Source of the DNA: Marinobacterium alkalitolerans
Lineage (GTDB): Bacteria > Pseudomonadota > Gammaproteobacteria > Pseudomonadales > Balneatricaceae
Direction of reading: 5' to 3'
Assembly: GCF_017776525.1 (NCBI RefSeq)
Contig: NZ_JACVEW010000016.1
Location: forward strand, 22,752 to 86,751
Length of the DNA stretch: 64,000 nucleotides
The notes under the pieces were generated by a model. The model ran no database searches. It saw only the letters and a program-made list of their open reading frames with translations, and was not told the DNA's origin. The stretch's first letter is position 1, and every line of letters begins with the position of its first letter. Shown piece after piece: positions 14,697 through 25,246 of the stretch. A program made the position numbers and the translations under genes.

Positions 14697-14732
14697 AAAA
14701 AAGGCCCGCCGGTTTCCCGGCAGGCCCTTTAT
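14697..14732 (-). terminator. Intrinsic terminator after clpB
   Basis: Minus-strand GC-rich hairpin (GGGCCTGCCGG / CCGGCGGGCC, GAAA-type loop) followed by TTTTTT. It lies 29 bases beyond the clpB stop. Confidence 0.9.
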
Positions 14733-14760
14733 TCAGACAGGTAATGCGCTCAGACAAGCA

Positions 14761-17337
14761 TCAGCGGAACACAAATTCCCCGGCTTCCACATCCACCACG
14801 ATCTCGCGGCCCGGCTCGTACTCGCCGGCCAGCAGCCGCTGCGCCAGCGGGTTTTCGATCCACTGCTGGATCGCACGCTTGAGCGGACGCGCACCGTAGA
14901 TCGGCTCGAAGCCGACTTCCACCAGCTTGTCCAGAGCGGTGCTGGTCAGCTTGATGCTCAGCTCGCGTTCGGCCAGGCGCTTGCGCAGGCGGTCGAGCTG
15001 GATCTCGGCGATACCGGACACCTGCTCCTTGCGCAAGCTGTGGAACACCACCACCTCGTCGATACGGTTGATCACCTCGGGGCGGAAGTGGGTACCCACG
15101 GCTTCCATCACTGCCTTCTTCATCAGGTCGTAATCGTCATCGTCGCTGTAGTTCTGAATCAGATCCGAGCCCAGGTTGGAGGTCATCACCACGATGGTGT
15201 TGCGGAAGTCCACGGTGCGGCCCTGACCATCGGTCAGGCGACCGTCTTCCAGTACCTGCAGCAGGATGTTGAACACATCCGGGTGCGCCTTTTCCACCTC
15301 GTCCAGCAGCAGCACGGAATAGGGCTTGCGGCGCACCGCTTCGGTCAGGTAGCCGCCCTCTTCATAGCCCACGTAGCCCGGAGGTGCACCGATCAGACGC
15401 GCCACGGAGTGTTTCTCCATGAACTCGGACATGTCGATGCGCACCATCGCTTCCTCGGTATCGAACAGGAAGCTGGCCAGCGCCTTGCACAGCTCGGTTT
15501 TACCCACCCCGGTCGGGCCGAGGAACAGGAAGGAGCCGTTGGGGCGGTTGGGGTCGGCCAGACCGGCACGGGAACGGCGCACGGCGTTGGACACGGCCAC
15601 CACCGCTTCGCTCTGTCCAACCACGCGCTGATGCAGGGCGTCTTCCATCCGCAGCAGCTTGTCGCGCTCGCCTTCCAGCATCTTGCTGACCGGAATGCCG
15701 GTCCAGCGGGAGACAACTTCGGCCACCTCCTCTTCGGTCACCTTGTTGCGCAGCAGCTTGTGTTCTTCCGCCTTCTGCTCGCTGGTGTCGGCGGCCTGAA
15801 GCTGTTTCTCCAGTTCCGGGATGCGGCCGTACTGCAGCTCGGACATCTTGCCCAGATCACCGGCGCGGCGGGCCTGCTCCATCTCCACGCGGGCCTGATC
15901 GAGCTGTTCCTTGATCTGCTGGGAGCCCTGCACGCTGGCCTTCTCGGCTTTCCATACCTCTTCAAAGTCGGCGTACTCTTTCTCCAGCAGGCTGATGTTG
16001 TGCTCCAGCTCTTCCAGCCGCTTGCGCGAGGCCTCGTCTTTCTCTTTCTTCAACGCTTCCCGTTCCATCTTCAGCTGGATCAGGCGGCGGTCGAGGCGGT
16101 CCATCTCTTCCGGCTTGGAGTCCATCTCCATGCGGATACGCGAGGCGGCCTCGTCCACCAGGTCGATCGCCTTGTCCGGCAACTGACGGTCGGTGATGTA
16201 GCGCTGACTCAGCTTGGCCGACGCGATGATGGCGGAGTCGGTGATATCCACCCCGTGGTGCACTTCGTAACGCTCTTTCAGGCCACGCAGAATGGCGATG
16301 GTGTCCTCCTCGGAGGGCTCATCCACGATCACCTTCTGGAAGCGGCGTTCCAGCGCGGCGTCCTTCTCCACGTACTGGCGGTATTCGTCCAGGGTGGTGG
16401 CACCCACGCAGTGCAGTTCACCGCGCGCCAGTGCCGGCTTGAGCATGTTGCCCGCATCCATGGCCCCTTCGCCCTTGCCGGCGCCAACCATGGTGTGCAG
16501 CTCGTCGATGAACAGGATGATCTGGCCTTCCTGTTTGCTCAACTCGTTCAGCACCGCTTTCAGACGCTCCTCGAACTCGCCGCGGAACTTGGCCCCGGCG
16601 ATCAGCGCGCCCATATCCAGCGCCAGCACTTTCTTGCGCTTGAGGCCCTCCGGCACTTCGCCGTTGACGATGCGCTGCGCCAGCCCTTCCACGATGGCGG
16701 TCTTGCCCACACCGGGCTCACCGATCAGGACCGGGTTGTTCTTGGTGCGACGCTGCAGCACCTGAATGGTGCGGCGGATTTCGTCGTCACGGCCGATCAC
16801 CGGGTCCAGCTTGCCGGACTCGGCACGTTCGGTCAGGTCGATGCAGTACTTGTCCAGCGCCTGGCGGGTTTCTTCCGCGTTGGGGTCGTCCACGCTGTCG
16901 CCTCCACGCATGTTGTTGATGGCCGTTTCCAGTGACTGACGGGTAACGCCCGCCTCTTTCAGCACCTTGCCGGCGTCGCTCTTGTCCTCCAGCATGGCCA
17001 GCAGGATCAGTTCGCTGGCAATGTACTGGTCGCCGCGCTGCTGGGCCAGCTTATCGGTCACGTTGAACAGGCGCGCCATGTTCTGGGACAGGCGGATCTC
17101 GCCGTCCGGGTTGCTGACTACCGGCAGGCGGTCGAGGGCTTCGCCCACCCTGGTGGTCAGGTTCATCCGGTCGGCACCGGCCTGACGCAGCAGCGGCGCT
17201 ACCGAACCGTTCTGCTGTTGCAGGAATGCGGCCAGCAGGTGGATCGGCTCGATCATGTTGTGATCCTTGCCGATGGCCAGTGACTGGGCATCCGACAAGG
17301 CTTCCTGAAGTCGTGATGTAAATTTGTCGGGTCGCAT
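14761..17337 (-). CDS. clpB: ATP-dependent disaggregase ClpB
   Basis: Hexameric AAA+ chaperone that dissolves protein aggregates with DnaK. The 858 aa match E. coli ClpB (857). In order: N-domain (about 1-145), first AAA module with GEPGVGKT and LFIDELHT (about 205-285), the coiled-coil middle domain typical of ClpB rather than ClpA (about 400-525), second AAA module with GPTGVGKT (about 605), and a C-terminal domain. The start at 17337 has AGGAGA upstream and the family N-terminus [14 protein letters not shown]; the frame is open for another 35 codons. A sigma-32-like promoter lies about 80-105 bp upstream. Confidence 0.98.
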   Translation of the reverse strand: MRPDKFTSRLQEALSDAQSLAIGKDHNMIEPIHLLAAFLQQQNGSVAPLLRQAGADRMNLTTRVGEALDRLPVVSNPDGEIRLSQNMARLFNVTDKLAQQRGDQYIASELILLAMLEDKSDAGKVLKEAGVTRQSLETAINNMRGGDSVDDPNAEETRQALDKYCIDLTERAESGKLDPVIGRDDEIRRTIQVLQRRTKNNPVLIGEPGVGKTAIVEGLAQRIVNGEVPEGLKRKKVLALDMGALIAGAKFRGEFEERLKAVLNELSKQEGQIILFIDELHTMVGAGKGEGAMDAGNMLKPALARGELHCVGATTLDEYRQYVEKDAALERRFQKVIVDEPSEEDTIAILRGLKERYEVHHGVDITDSAIIASAKLSQRYITDRQLPDKAIDLVDEAASRIRMEMDSKPEEMDRLDRRLIQLKMEREALKKEKDEASRKRLEELEHNISLLEKEYADFEEVWKAEKASVQGSQQIKEQLDQARVEMEQARRAGDLGKMSELQYGRIPELEKQLQAADTSEQKAEEHKLLRNKVTEEEVAEVVSRWTGIPVSKMLEGERDKLLRMEDALHQRVVGQSEAVVAVSNAVRRSRAGLADPNRPNGSFLFLGPTGVGKTELCKALASFLFDTEEAMVRIDMSEFMEKHSVARLIGAPPGYVGYEEGGYLTEAVRRKPYSVLLLDEVEKAHPDVFNILLQVLEDGRLTDGQGRTVDFRNTIVVMTSNLGSDLIQNYSDDDDYDLMKKAVMEAVGTHFRPEVINRIDEVVVFHSLRKEQVSGIAEIQLDRLRKRLAERELSIKLTSTALDKLVEVGFEPIYGARPLKRAIQQWIENPLAQRLLAGEYEPGREIVVDVEAGEFVFR

Positions 17338-17417
17338 GAGGTCTCCTGTGGATCTCGCTGTGCCAGTCTGTCCGGCAAAACACCCGAACCCTCTGGCCAT
17401 TTCTGTTACCTCTATAG

Positions 17418-17443
17418 ATATGGCCGGTTGCGAGCGCTTCAAG
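17418..17443 (-). promoter_or_regulatory. Candidate heat-shock (sigma-32) promoter of clpB
   Basis: On the minus strand CTTGAA is followed after 14 bp by CCATAT within CCGGCCATAT, close to the sigma-32 pattern CTTGAA-N11-15-CCCCATNT. Position and target gene both fit heat-shock control. Confidence 0.6.
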
Positions 17444-17560
17444 AGCTGAGCGGAATTAAATTAGTTATTTCTTATACAGCAGTAAACCGTCTTATTTTTG
17501 TAATAGCACACTGATAAAACCTTGCCTGTTTCGGCAACGACCAATAACAGGACCTGTGAC

Positions 17561-19480
17561 ATGAATCAGCACGATCGCTTTGACCCTGAAGACCACCCGG
17601 AGCTTGAGCAGACCGATTTTGACCGTCTTACCGCCAAGGGCGTGAGCCGTCGCAACTTCCTGCGTGGCGGTGCGGCCTCCATGGGCCTGTTCCTGGCCGC
17701 CAGCCCGCTGGCTCGGGCCGTTGCCGCTGCCACGCACCCGACCCAGAGCACACTGATGGGCTTCAAGGCCGTTGCCGCCAGCACCGCCGACCGTTTTGTG
17801 GTGCCCGAAGGCTACGTCGCCAAGCCGTTGATCTCCTGGGGCGACCCCATTCTGAAAGGCGCACCGGCGTTTGATGCCTCCGGCACCCAGAACGCGGCAG
17901 CGCAGGCAGGCCAGTTCGGTGACAACACCGACGGCATGAGCCTGTTCCCGCTCAGCGAAGACCGCGCCCTGCTGGCGGTCAACAACGAGTACACCAACTA
18001 CGAGTACCTGTTTGCTCACGGCGGCAAGCAGGACCTGACCGCTGACGAAGTGAAGAAATCCCAGGCGGCGCACGGCGTCTCCATCTTCGAGATTCGCCGC
18101 AACGCTCAGGGCGAGTGGCAGCTGAACCCGGCGTCCGACTACAACCGCCGCATCACCGCCTACACGCCGATGGAACTGACCGGCCCTGCGGCCGGCCATG
18201 CCCTGATGCAAACCGCCGCCGACCCGTCCGGTCGCAAGCCGCTGGGCACGTTCAACAACTGCGCCAACGGCCAGACCCCCTGGGGCACCTACCTGACCTG
18301 TGAAGAGAACTTCCACGGGTACTTTGCGTCCGCTCAGGATGAAGTCGAGCTGCCGGCCCGTGAAACCCGCTATGGCCTGAAAGCCGGCAACCGTCGTTAC
18401 CAGTGGTACCGTCACGACGAGCGTTTCGATCTGGCCAAGCACCCGAACGAACCGCACCGTTTCGGCTGGGTGGTCGAGATCGACCCGATGAACCCGAACG
18501 CCACGCCGAAGAAACGCACCGCACTGGGCCGCTTCAAGCATGAAAACGCTGCCCTGACCATCGATGACTCCGGTCATGTGGTGGTGTATCTGGGCGATGA
18601 CGAGCGCGGTGAGCACCTGTACAAGTTCGTCTCCAAAGGCACCTACAACCCGAACAATCAGCAGGCCAACCGTGATCTGCTGGAAGAAGGCACGCTCTAC
18701 GTGGCACGTTTCACCGCCAATGACGGTGAGATCAAGGGACAGGGCGAGTGGATCGAACTGACCCACGGCAAGAACGGCCTGACCGCCGAGAACGGCTTTG
18801 CCGACCAGGCAGAAGTGATGATCTTCGCCCGTGAAGCCGCCACTCAGGTGGGTGCTACCACCATGGACCGCCCGGAGTGGGTTGCCGTACACCCGGACAA
18901 CAAGGCGGTGTTCTGCACCCTCACCAACAACAAGAACCGGGGTGTGGAAGGCAAAAATCAGCCGGTGGGCGGCCCCAACCCGCGTGCCAAAAACAACTAC
19001 GGTCAGATCCTGCGCTGGTGGCCGCATCAGGGCAGCCATGTGGACAACCGCTTCGACTGGGATCTGTTTGCCATTGCCGGTAACCCGGTGGTGCAGGACG
19101 GGCTCTATGCCGGCAGCGACAACATCAACGCCGACAACATGTTCAACAGCCCGGACGGCATCGGTTTCGACCCGGTCGGTCGGCTCTGGATTCAGACCGA
19201 CGGCAAGTACAGCAACGAAGGCGACTTCGCCGGCATGGGCAACAACCAGATGCTCTGTGCCGATCCGCAGACCGGCGAGATCCGCCGTTTTGCCACCGGC
19301 CCCATCGCCTGTGAGATCACCGGCCTGACCTTCTCGCCGGATCAGCGCACCGTCTTCATCGGCGTGCAGCATCCGGGTGAAAAGGGCGCGCCCTCTCACT
19401 TCCCGGCGGGCGGCGACAGCAAGCCGCGCTCCACCATCATGATGGTACAGCGTGAAGATGGCGGCGTGATCGGCGCCTGA
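17561..19480 (+). CDS. PhoX-family (DUF839) Tat-exported phosphatase-like protein
   Basis: The 639-aa product carries a twin-arginine signal (SRRNFLRGGAAS, residues 29-40, then a hydrophobic stretch to about 56), so it is exported folded to the periplasm. The rest is the DUF839/PhoX beta-propeller domain, recognised by blocks such as GTYLTCEENFHGYF, YLGDDERGEHLYKFVSKG, PEWVAVHPDN and DNRFDWDLFAIAGNP. PhoX enzymes are calcium/iron alkaline phosphatases, but many DUF839 members are uncharacterised, so phosphatase activity is inferred. ATG 17561 is preferred over one 13 codons upstream. It is divergent from clpB. Confidence 0.9.
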   Translation: MNQHDRFDPEDHPELEQTDFDRLTAKGVSRRNFLRGGAASMGLFLAASPLARAVAAATHPTQSTLMGFKAVAASTADRFVVPEGYVAKPLISWGDPILKGAPAFDASGTQNAAAQAGQFGDNTDGMSLFPLSEDRALLAVNNEYTNYEYLFAHGGKQDLTADEVKKSQAAHGVSIFEIRRNAQGEWQLNPASDYNRRITAYTPMELTGPAAGHALMQTAADPSGRKPLGTFNNCANGQTPWGTYLTCEENFHGYFASAQDEVELPARETRYGLKAGNRRYQWYRHDERFDLAKHPNEPHRFGWVVEIDPMNPNATPKKRTALGRFKHENAALTIDDSGHVVVYLGDDERGEHLYKFVSKGTYNPNNQQANRDLLEEGTLYVARFTANDGEIKGQGEWIELTHGKNGLTAENGFADQAEVMIFAREAATQVGATTMDRPEWVAVHPDNKAVFCTLTNNKNRGVEGKNQPVGGPNPRAKNNYGQILRWWPHQGSHVDNRFDWDLFAIAGNPVVQDGLYAGSDNINADNMFNSPDGIGFDPVGRLWIQTDGKYSNEGDFAGMGNNQMLCADPQTGEIRRFATGPIACEITGLTFSPDQRTVFIGVQHPGEKGAPSHFPAGGDSKPRSTIMMVQREDGGVIGA

Positions 19481-19496
19481 GCCATTGGCTGAGCAC

Positions 19497-19536
19497 AAAA
19501 AAGGGGCTGAACCCTTTGGCGGTCAGCCCCTTTTTT
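19497..19536. terminator. Bidirectional terminator between the PhoX-like gene and pgeF
   Basis: GGGGCTGA / TCAGCCCC stem with a 12-nt loop, flanked by A-run and T-run on both sides, serves both convergent genes. Confidence 0.9.
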
Positions 19537-19554
19537 CATCAAGTAAGCAGGTAC

Positions 19555-20283
19555 TTACTCAATCCAGATCAGGCTGGCCATGCGACCGGTCTGGCCATCA
19601 CGGCGGTAGGAGAAGAAATCGGACTGCTCCGTGAAGGTACAGTGATCACCGCCGGTAATCCGGCCGACACCGGCCCGTTGCAGGCGCTGCTCGGCCAGCC
19701 GGTAGAGATCCGCCAGCCAGCGACCGTCATGCATGGGCGAGGGCTGAAAGGCGACTTCGGCGTCGGCATGCTGGGCGGTAAAGGATGCCTTCACTTCCGG
19801 CCCCACCTCAAACGCCAGTGGGCCGATGGCCGGCCCCAGCCAGGCGTGTACTCGCTGCGGCTCGTGAAAGGTGGCCAGCGTTGCTTCGAGTACGCCGTTC
19901 AGCAGGCCGCGCCAGCCGGCATGGGCAGCCGCCACCTGATCACCGCGTTCATCGGCAAAGAGCACCGGCAGACAGTCTGCCGTCATCACACTGCACACCA
20001 CACCGGGCATACGCGTCCAGCAGGCATCCGCCTCACGTACCCGGCCATCGGCCCGGGCCGGTACAACGTTGATGCCATGTACCTGTGACAGCCACTGAGG
20101 CGTTTGAATGCCCAGCGCCTGTTCCAGACGCGCACGGTTTTCGGCCACGGCCGCCGGGTTGTCCCCCACGTGATCACCCAGGTTCAGACTGTTCCAGGGC
20201 GGCTGGCTGACGCCGCCATCACGGGTGGTGGTAAGTGCTTGCACACCGGGCGCCAGCGGGTGCTGTGGCCGAATCAGTTTCAT
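19555..20283 (-). CDS. pgeF: Multicopper polyphenol oxidase / purine nucleoside phosphorylase PgeF (YfiH)
   Basis: Cytoplasmic protein of the YfiH laccase-domain family, linked to peptidoglycan-precursor editing and to purine nucleoside phosphorylase activity. The 242 aa match E. coli (243). Conserved blocks: TTTRDGGVSQPPWNSLNLG at the N-terminus, MTADCLPVLF, AAHAGWRGLLNGV with the metal-site His, and AWLGPAIGPLAFEVG. Start ATG 20283 overlaps the rluD stop by 3-4 bases, so it is translated from the rluD message, the same pairing as in many gammaproteobacteria. Confidence 0.95.
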   Translation of the reverse strand: MKLIRPQHPLAPGVQALTTTRDGGVSQPPWNSLNLGDHVGDNPAAVAENRARLEQALGIQTPQWLSQVHGINVVPARADGRVREADACWTRMPGVVCSVMTADCLPVLFADERGDQVAAAHAGWRGLLNGVLEATLATFHEPQRVHAWLGPAIGPLAFEVGPEVKASFTAQHADAEVAFQPSPMHDGRWLADLYRLAEQRLQRAGVGRITGGDHCTFTEQSDFFSYRRDGQTGRMASLIWIE

Positions 20284-21248
20284 AGCTCGTAGTCGTACTC
20301 TTCAGCGTCCTTCTTCAGGACCGCCAGCAGTTGTTGCATGTCTTCGGGCAGATCCACTTCCCAGGAGACCAGTTCCCCGGTGGCCGGATGCCAGAGCTCC
20401 AGCTTCTTGGCATGCAGCGCCTGACGGCGGAAATTGCGCAGCGTTTTCTGCATCGCCGGGCTGCAGCCCTTGGGCAGACGGAAGCGCCCCCCGTATGTCT
20501 GGTCACCCACGAGAGGATAGTTGATGTGCGCCATGTGGACACGGATCTGGTGCGTCCGGCCGGTTTCCAGCTTGAGGCGGATGTGGGTGTGGGCACGGAA
20601 TTTTTCCAGCAGGCGGTAGTGCGTTACCGCTTCCTTGCCCAGCCCGACCACGGCCATTTTCTGGCGGTTTTTGGCATGGCGTCCCATGGGCTCGTCCACG
20701 CAACCGCCACCGGTCATGACGCCGTTGACCACCGCTTCGTATTCGCGGCCCATGGAACGATCCTGAAGCTGGGCCACCAGTTCGGTCTGGGCGGCGATGG
20801 TCTTGGCCACCACCATCAGGCCGGTGGTGTCCTTGTCCAGACGGTGCACGATACCGGCACGGGGCACCTGATCAATGTTCGGGCAGTGGTGCAGCAGCGC
20901 GTTCATCAGCGTACCGCTGTCATGCCCGGCCGCCGGATGTACCACCAGACCCGCCGGCTTGTTGATCACCAGAATATCGTCGTCTTCATAGACGATATCC
21001 AGCGGAATATCTTCGCCCTCGTGCTGCTCGATCCGTTGCAGCTCGGTACGCACGCTGATCGACTCGCCGCCGTTGAGCTTGTCGCGCGGGCGTTTCACCT
21101 CGCCGTCCACCTTGAGCGTACCCTCCTTGATCCAGCCCTGAATACGGGAGCGGGAGTAGTCCGGAAAGAGCTGGGCTGCGGCCTGATCCAGGCGCATGCC
21201 AAACATCTCGGTCGGGACCTGCACATCGAGTTCTAGCTGTTCTGACAT
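20280..21248 (-). CDS. rluD: 23S rRNA pseudouridine(1911/1915/1917) synthase
   Basis: Makes three pseudouridines in helix 69 of 23S rRNA, needed for normal ribosome assembly. The 322-aa protein has an N-terminal S4 RNA-binding domain (about 15-75, with [11 protein letters not shown]) and the RluA-type catalytic domain with [13 protein letters not shown]; the catalytic Asp is D138 (D139 in E. coli). The frame is open far upstream, but ATG 21248 ([12 protein letters not shown]) matches the family. Divergent from bamD, a conserved arrangement. Confidence 0.96.
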   Translation of the reverse strand: MSEQLELDVQVPTEMFGMRLDQAAAQLFPDYSRSRIQGWIKEGTLKVDGEVKRPRDKLNGGESISVRTELQRIEQHEGEDIPLDIVYEDDDILVINKPAGLVVHPAAGHDSGTLMNALLHHCPNIDQVPRAGIVHRLDKDTTGLMVVAKTIAAQTELVAQLQDRSMGREYEAVVNGVMTGGGCVDEPMGRHAKNRQKMAVVGLGKEAVTHYRLLEKFRAHTHIRLKLETGRTHQIRVHMAHINYPLVGDQTYGGRFRLPKGCSPAMQKTLRNFRRQALHAKKLELWHPATGELVSWEVDLPEDMQQLLAVLKKDAEEYDYEL

Positions 21249-21381
21249 CTGTATGATTCTTCGTCGGCGGAGGTTTGGGCATGGGCTCCGGTTATGGTTA
21301 AATAGACCGGAATTTTCAGGCCAGTATAACCGAACCAGGCCGCTCACGCCGAATCCGGCTCCAGTATCAGGAACGATAAAC

Positions 21382-22359
21382 ATGCGACCCTTGAAACTCC
21401 TAGTCACCCTCGTGCTGTTCAGCCTGCTTTCCGCCTGCTCCTGGTTTGGCGGCGACGAGAAGGTGGCGCCGGATGTCCCCGAGCAGCAGTTGTATGACGA
21501 AGCGCTCAGTGCACTGGAAGCGGACAACTATGAACTGGCAGTCGAGAAGCTGCAGTTGCTGGAAGCGCGCTACCCGTTCGGGCGCTATTCCGAGCAGGCC
21601 CAGCTCGAGCTGATCTATGCCTACTTCCGCAACTACGAGCCGGAATCAGCCAGTGCCGCCGCCGATCGTTTCATCCGCCTGCATCCGAACCACGACAACA
21701 TCGACTACGCCTACTACCTGAAGGGTCTGACCGCGTTTGAGCAGGACCGCTCCTTCCTGGAAAAGTACCTGCCGATCGATGTGAGCCAGCGTGATCCCGG
21801 TGCAGCACTGGAGTCCTTTGAAAGTTTTTCCACCCTGCTGAACCGTTACCCGGACAGCGAGTACGCGCCGGATGCCCAGAAGCGCATGCAGTACCTGAAG
21901 AACCGCCTGGCCGCACACGAAATCCATGTGGCCGCGTATTACATGAAGCGCGAAGCCTGGGTGGCCGCTGCCAACCGTGGCCGTTACGTGGTCGAAAACC
22001 TGCAGGAAACCCCGGCCGTGCCCGATGCACTGGCGATCATGGCTGAAGCCTACACCGAGCTGGGCATGCACGATCTGGCCAACAACTCCCGTGAAGTGCT
22101 GCAGCTTAACTACCCGGAGTATGAAGTACGTCCGTTCAAGCAGCGCAGCGCAACCCTGCTGCAGACCGCCACTTTCGGCCTGCTGGGCGGCGAACCGCCG
22201 GCCGAACCGGCCCGCCCGGTGCCACTGGCTGACCGTCAGCGTGCCGATGCCCAGTCACGTGCCTCCGATGAAAAGGCCGAGCAGGAAGAACGCTCCTGGT
22301 TCAGCCGCATGACTTTCGGCGTGTTCGATGACGAAGAAGAAAGCGCGCCAGCGGAATAA
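21382..22359 (+). CDS. bamD: Outer-membrane assembly lipoprotein BamD
   Basis: Essential lipoprotein of the BAM complex that folds outer-membrane beta-barrels. Signal peptide with lipobox LLSAC (C19), then TPR-type repeats (about 35-250; [21 protein letters not shown] is the first helix pair). At 325 aa it is much longer than E. coli BamD (245) but close to the Pseudomonas form; residues about 260-325 form a charged, low-complexity tail ending in an acidic stretch. AGGAA precedes the ATG at 21382. Followed by a strong terminator. Confidence 0.96.
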   Translation: MRPLKLLVTLVLFSLLSACSWFGGDEKVAPDVPEQQLYDEALSALEADNYELAVEKLQLLEARYPFGRYSEQAQLELIYAYFRNYEPESASAAADRFIRLHPNHDNIDYAYYLKGLTAFEQDRSFLEKYLPIDVSQRDPGAALESFESFSTLLNRYPDSEYAPDAQKRMQYLKNRLAAHEIHVAAYYMKREAWVAAANRGRYVVENLQETPAVPDALAIMAEAYTELGMHDLANNSREVLQLNYPEYEVRPFKQRSATLLQTATFGLLGGEPPAEPARPVPLADRQRADAQSRASDEKAEQEERSWFSRMTFGVFDDEEESAPAE

Positions 22360-22383
22360 ACACCCCGCTTGAGTCTGAATCGC

Positions 22384-22413
22384 AAAAGGGCCCGCATCTG
22401 CGGGCCCTTTTCG
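22384..22413. terminator. Bidirectional terminator between bamD and nadE
   Basis: Near-perfect palindrome, GGGCCCGC / GCGGGCCC with a 4-nt loop, flanked by AAAA and TTTT. It can end both convergent genes. Confidence 0.88.
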
Positions 22414-22443
22414 TTATGAGTGCCTGTCGCTGTGACAGCGGGC

Positions 22444-24072
22444 TCAGATGCCCGCCTTCCAGCCCGACGTAATCGGATAGCGGCGATCCCGACCGAAGCC
22501 GCGTTGGGTGACGCGGGGGCCGATCGGCGCCTGACGGCGCTTGTATTCGTTGATGTCGACCAGTCGCAGCACCCGGTTCACATCGGCCGGCTCAAAGCCT
22601 TCGTCGATGATCGCCTGTGCCGAGTAGTCCCGCTCCACGTACAGCTCCAGAATCCGGTCCAGTACGTCATAGTCCGGCAGGCTGTCCTGATCGGTCTGGT
22701 CCGGCGCCAGCTCCGCCGACGGCGGACGGTCGATCACGCGCTGGGGGATCACCGGCGACAGGGTGTTGCGGTAGCGCGAAAGCGCGTATACCAGCGTTTT
22801 GGGGATATCCTTGAGCACGTCAAAGCCGCCGGCCATATCGCCATAGAGCGTGGAGTAGCCCACAGCCATTTCGCTCTTGTTGCCGGTGGTCAGCACCAGA
22901 TAGCCCTTCTTGTTGGAGATCGCCATCAGCAGTACGCCGCGACAGCGTGCCTGCAGGTTCTCTTCAGTGGTATCCGGGGCGTAGCCGGCCAGTTGCCCCT
23001 GCAGCTGCTGCATGAAGCTGTCGTACATCGGCTCGATGGAGATGACGTCGTACTTGATGCCCAATGCATTGGCTTCGGCCTCGGCATCCTCGACACTCAT
23101 GGAGGAGGTATAGCGGAACGGCATCATCACCGCTTCCACCCGCTCGGGGCCGAGCGCATCCACGGCCACGGCCACGCTCAGGGCGGAGTCGATACCGCCG
23201 GACAGGCCCAGCACCACGCCCTTGAAGCCGTTCTTGTTGACGTAATCACGCACGCCCATGACCAGAGCCTGATACACACTGGCGTTCTGGTCAGGCTCTT
23301 CAATGCTGGTCTGCTCCGGCGTGAGCTGACCGCTGGCCGGATCGAACTGCGCCGTGTACAGGCCCTCTTCACAGTGGGCGGCACGGAACAGGGTTTCACC
23401 CTGCGCCGACACCAGCAGCGAGTTGCCATCGAATACCAGTTCGTCCTGAGCCCCGGTCTGGTTCAGGTACACCACCGGTGCATTCATCTGGCGGGCGCGG
23501 CCAGCCACCACCTCGGCACGCTGGGTCGCCTTGCCGATGTGATAGGGGGATGCGTTCAGGCTCAGCACCAGATCCACGCCGGCACCGGCCAACTGTTCGG
23601 TGGGGGCGCTGTGCCAGATGTCCTCACAGATGCTCAGCCCGATGCGGGTGCCCTGATGCTCAAATACGCAGGGCTCGGAGCCGGCCACGAAATAGCGCTG
23701 CTCATCAAACACCTGGTAGTTGGGCAGGCACTGCTTGGCATATTCGCAGATCAGTTCACCGTCCCGAATCACGCCCGCCATGTTGTAGAGCGCGCCATCC
23801 CGGTAACGCGGATACCCGACCACCAGCGTGATGCCCTTCACTTCGTCGTACAGGCGCTGCAGGGCCTGCTCGATGCGCAGCTCCAGACTGGGGCGCAGCA
23901 GCAGGTCTTCGGGCGGGTAGCCACAGAGGGCCAGTTCGGGAAAAAGCACGAGATCGGCCTGATGCCGGTCCCGTGCTTCAAGTGCGGTCTCTATGACACG
24001 GCTGGTATTGCCGGGGATATCCCCAACCAGCAGGTTCAGCTGGGCCATCAGGACCCGTATCGGTGTGCTCAT
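22444..24072 (-). CDS. nadE: Glutamine-dependent NAD+ synthetase
   Basis: Last step of NAD synthesis: amidates deamido-NAD with ammonia from glutamine. The 542-aa enzyme has an N-terminal nitrilase-type glutaminase domain with the triad E46, K113 and C149 (GLSICEDIWHS), then the ATP-pyrophosphatase domain with the P-loop LGLSGGIDSALS (about 288-299). Both halves are intact. It lies 16 bp downstream of thiO on the same strand and is probably co-transcribed. In Pseudomonas the two-component genes pilS-pilR occupy this position. Confidence 0.96.
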   Translation of the reverse strand: MSTPIRVLMAQLNLLVGDIPGNTSRVIETALEARDRHQADLVLFPELALCGYPPEDLLLRPSLELRIEQALQRLYDEVKGITLVVGYPRYRDGALYNMAGVIRDGELICEYAKQCLPNYQVFDEQRYFVAGSEPCVFEHQGTRIGLSICEDIWHSAPTEQLAGAGVDLVLSLNASPYHIGKATQRAEVVAGRARQMNAPVVYLNQTGAQDELVFDGNSLLVSAQGETLFRAAHCEEGLYTAQFDPASGQLTPEQTSIEEPDQNASVYQALVMGVRDYVNKNGFKGVVLGLSGGIDSALSVAVAVDALGPERVEAVMMPFRYTSSMSVEDAEAEANALGIKYDVISIEPMYDSFMQQLQGQLAGYAPDTTEENLQARCRGVLLMAISNKKGYLVLTTGNKSEMAVGYSTLYGDMAGGFDVLKDIPKTLVYALSRYRNTLSPVIPQRVIDRPPSAELAPDQTDQDSLPDYDVLDRILELYVERDYSAQAIIDEGFEPADVNRVLRLVDINEYKRRQAPIGPRVTQRGFGRDRRYPITSGWKAGI

Positions 24073-24088
24073 CGATCTCCTGCGCGTT

Positions 24089-25195
24089 TTAGCGTGCGGT
24101 TAAACGTCCAGCAGGAGAGTATGCATCAGGATCGACCACGGGTGAACGCCCCAGTAGCAGATCCGCCATCAAACGGGTGGATGCCGGCGCCAGCACCAGT
24201 CCGTTGCGGTAGTGGCCGGTGTTCAGGTGCAGACCCTCCCAGCCCGGTACGGCCCCGATAAAGGGCAGGCCTTCCGGTGACCCCGGACGCAAACCGGCCC
24301 AGTGGTGCTCCACCTCATAGTCGGCCAGTTCCGGCACGATACGGGTGGCGGTATCGAACAGGCTGCGGCTGGCCTCTTCCGTAGTGGACTTGTCGAAGCC
24401 CACATGCTCCAGCGTACTGCCCACCAGCACCCGGCCGTCACTGCGCGGAATCACATAGCGGCCATCCAGCATCACCACCCGATCCACGACCCCGGGCACC
24501 GCCTTGAACACCATCATCTGGCCGCGCACCGGCTCCACCGGCAGCCCCAGATTGAGCTGTTCCAGCAGCTGACCGCTCCAGGCACCGCCGGCGAGGATGG
24601 TTTCGCCCCCCTGATGTTCGCCACGAGCGGTCTTGACGCCCAGCACGCGCTCGCCAAAGAGGCTGAAGCCGGTGACTTCGCTCTCTTCGCACAGGGTGAT
24701 ACGCGGGTTAAGGCGAACGCTCTCACGCAGCGCCTGCCCCAGACGCGGGTTGCGAATGCTCGCGACTTCCGGCATCCAGATGGCGGACTTGAAGCCTTCG
24801 GCCAGGTGCGGCTCGGTCTGGTAGATGAAGTCCGAATCGACCTTGGTCAGCGGTCGGTGGTAACGACGGGCCCAGTCCAGCGCGGTCTTTTCTTCTTCCG
24901 GCTTCACGTCCAGCATCAGCATGCCTTTCTGGCGCAGCTCGGGATCGCAGCCGGTTTCCTCCAGCAGCTCCTGCGCCAGGTGTACGTAACTGCTTTGCGA
25001 CCAGAGTGCCAGCGCCGTAATCGCATCCTGATAGCGCCAGGGGTACAACGGGGAGACGATACCGCCACCGGCCCAGGACGCTTCCCGGGCACAGGTGCTC
25101 CGCTCAATCAGCTTAACCCTGGCACCCTGCTGTGCCAGAAAACGTGCCGTCATCATTCCGATAACGCCGGCACCGACAATTACAAAATCAGACAT
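24089..25195 (-). CDS. thiO: Glycine oxidase ThiO (FAD-dependent, thiamine synthesis)
   Basis: FAD-dependent amine oxidase of the DAO family, 368 aa, oxidising glycine to the imine used for the thiazole moiety of thiamine. The Rossmann motif VGAGVIG is at residues 7-13, followed by ERSTCAREASWAGGGIVSPLYPW; GLRPGSPEGLPFIGAV and LNTGHYRNGLVLAPAS at the C-terminus are typical of ThiO. The ATG at 25195 has AGAGG upstream. No other thi genes are close; the neighbouring fimT and the general order match Pseudomonas. Confidence 0.92.
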   Translation of the reverse strand: MSDFVIVGAGVIGMMTARFLAQQGARVKLIERSTCAREASWAGGGIVSPLYPWRYQDAITALALWSQSSYVHLAQELLEETGCDPELRQKGMLMLDVKPEEEKTALDWARRYHRPLTKVDSDFIYQTEPHLAEGFKSAIWMPEVASIRNPRLGQALRESVRLNPRITLCEESEVTGFSLFGERVLGVKTARGEHQGGETILAGGAWSGQLLEQLNLGLPVEPVRGQMMVFKAVPGVVDRVVMLDGRYVIPRSDGRVLVGSTLEHVGFDKSTTEEASRSLFDTATRIVPELADYEVEHHWAGLRPGSPEGLPFIGAVPGWEGLHLNTGHYRNGLVLAPASTRLMADLLLGRSPVVDPDAYSPAGRLTAR

Positions 25196-25246
25196 TTCAT
25201 CCTCTCTAGCCCTGATGATTGACAGTCACCCGCCATGCCCGGCATC

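Noticed and set aside
14575..14757. 60-aa minus-strand frame downstream of clpB
   Set aside because: It runs through the clpB terminator and has no ribosome site.
15040..16935. 631-aa open frame opposite clpB
   Set aside because: Exact antisense of ClpB coding sequence; biased composition typical of the complementary frame.
17492..19498. 668-aa open frame opposite the PhoX-like gene
   Set aside because: The plus-strand frame has a Tat signal and family motifs; the minus frame has neither and would run into the terminator.
22420..24261. 613-aa open frame opposite nadE
   Set aside because: Antisense of an intact NadE with all catalytic residues; no ribosome site.
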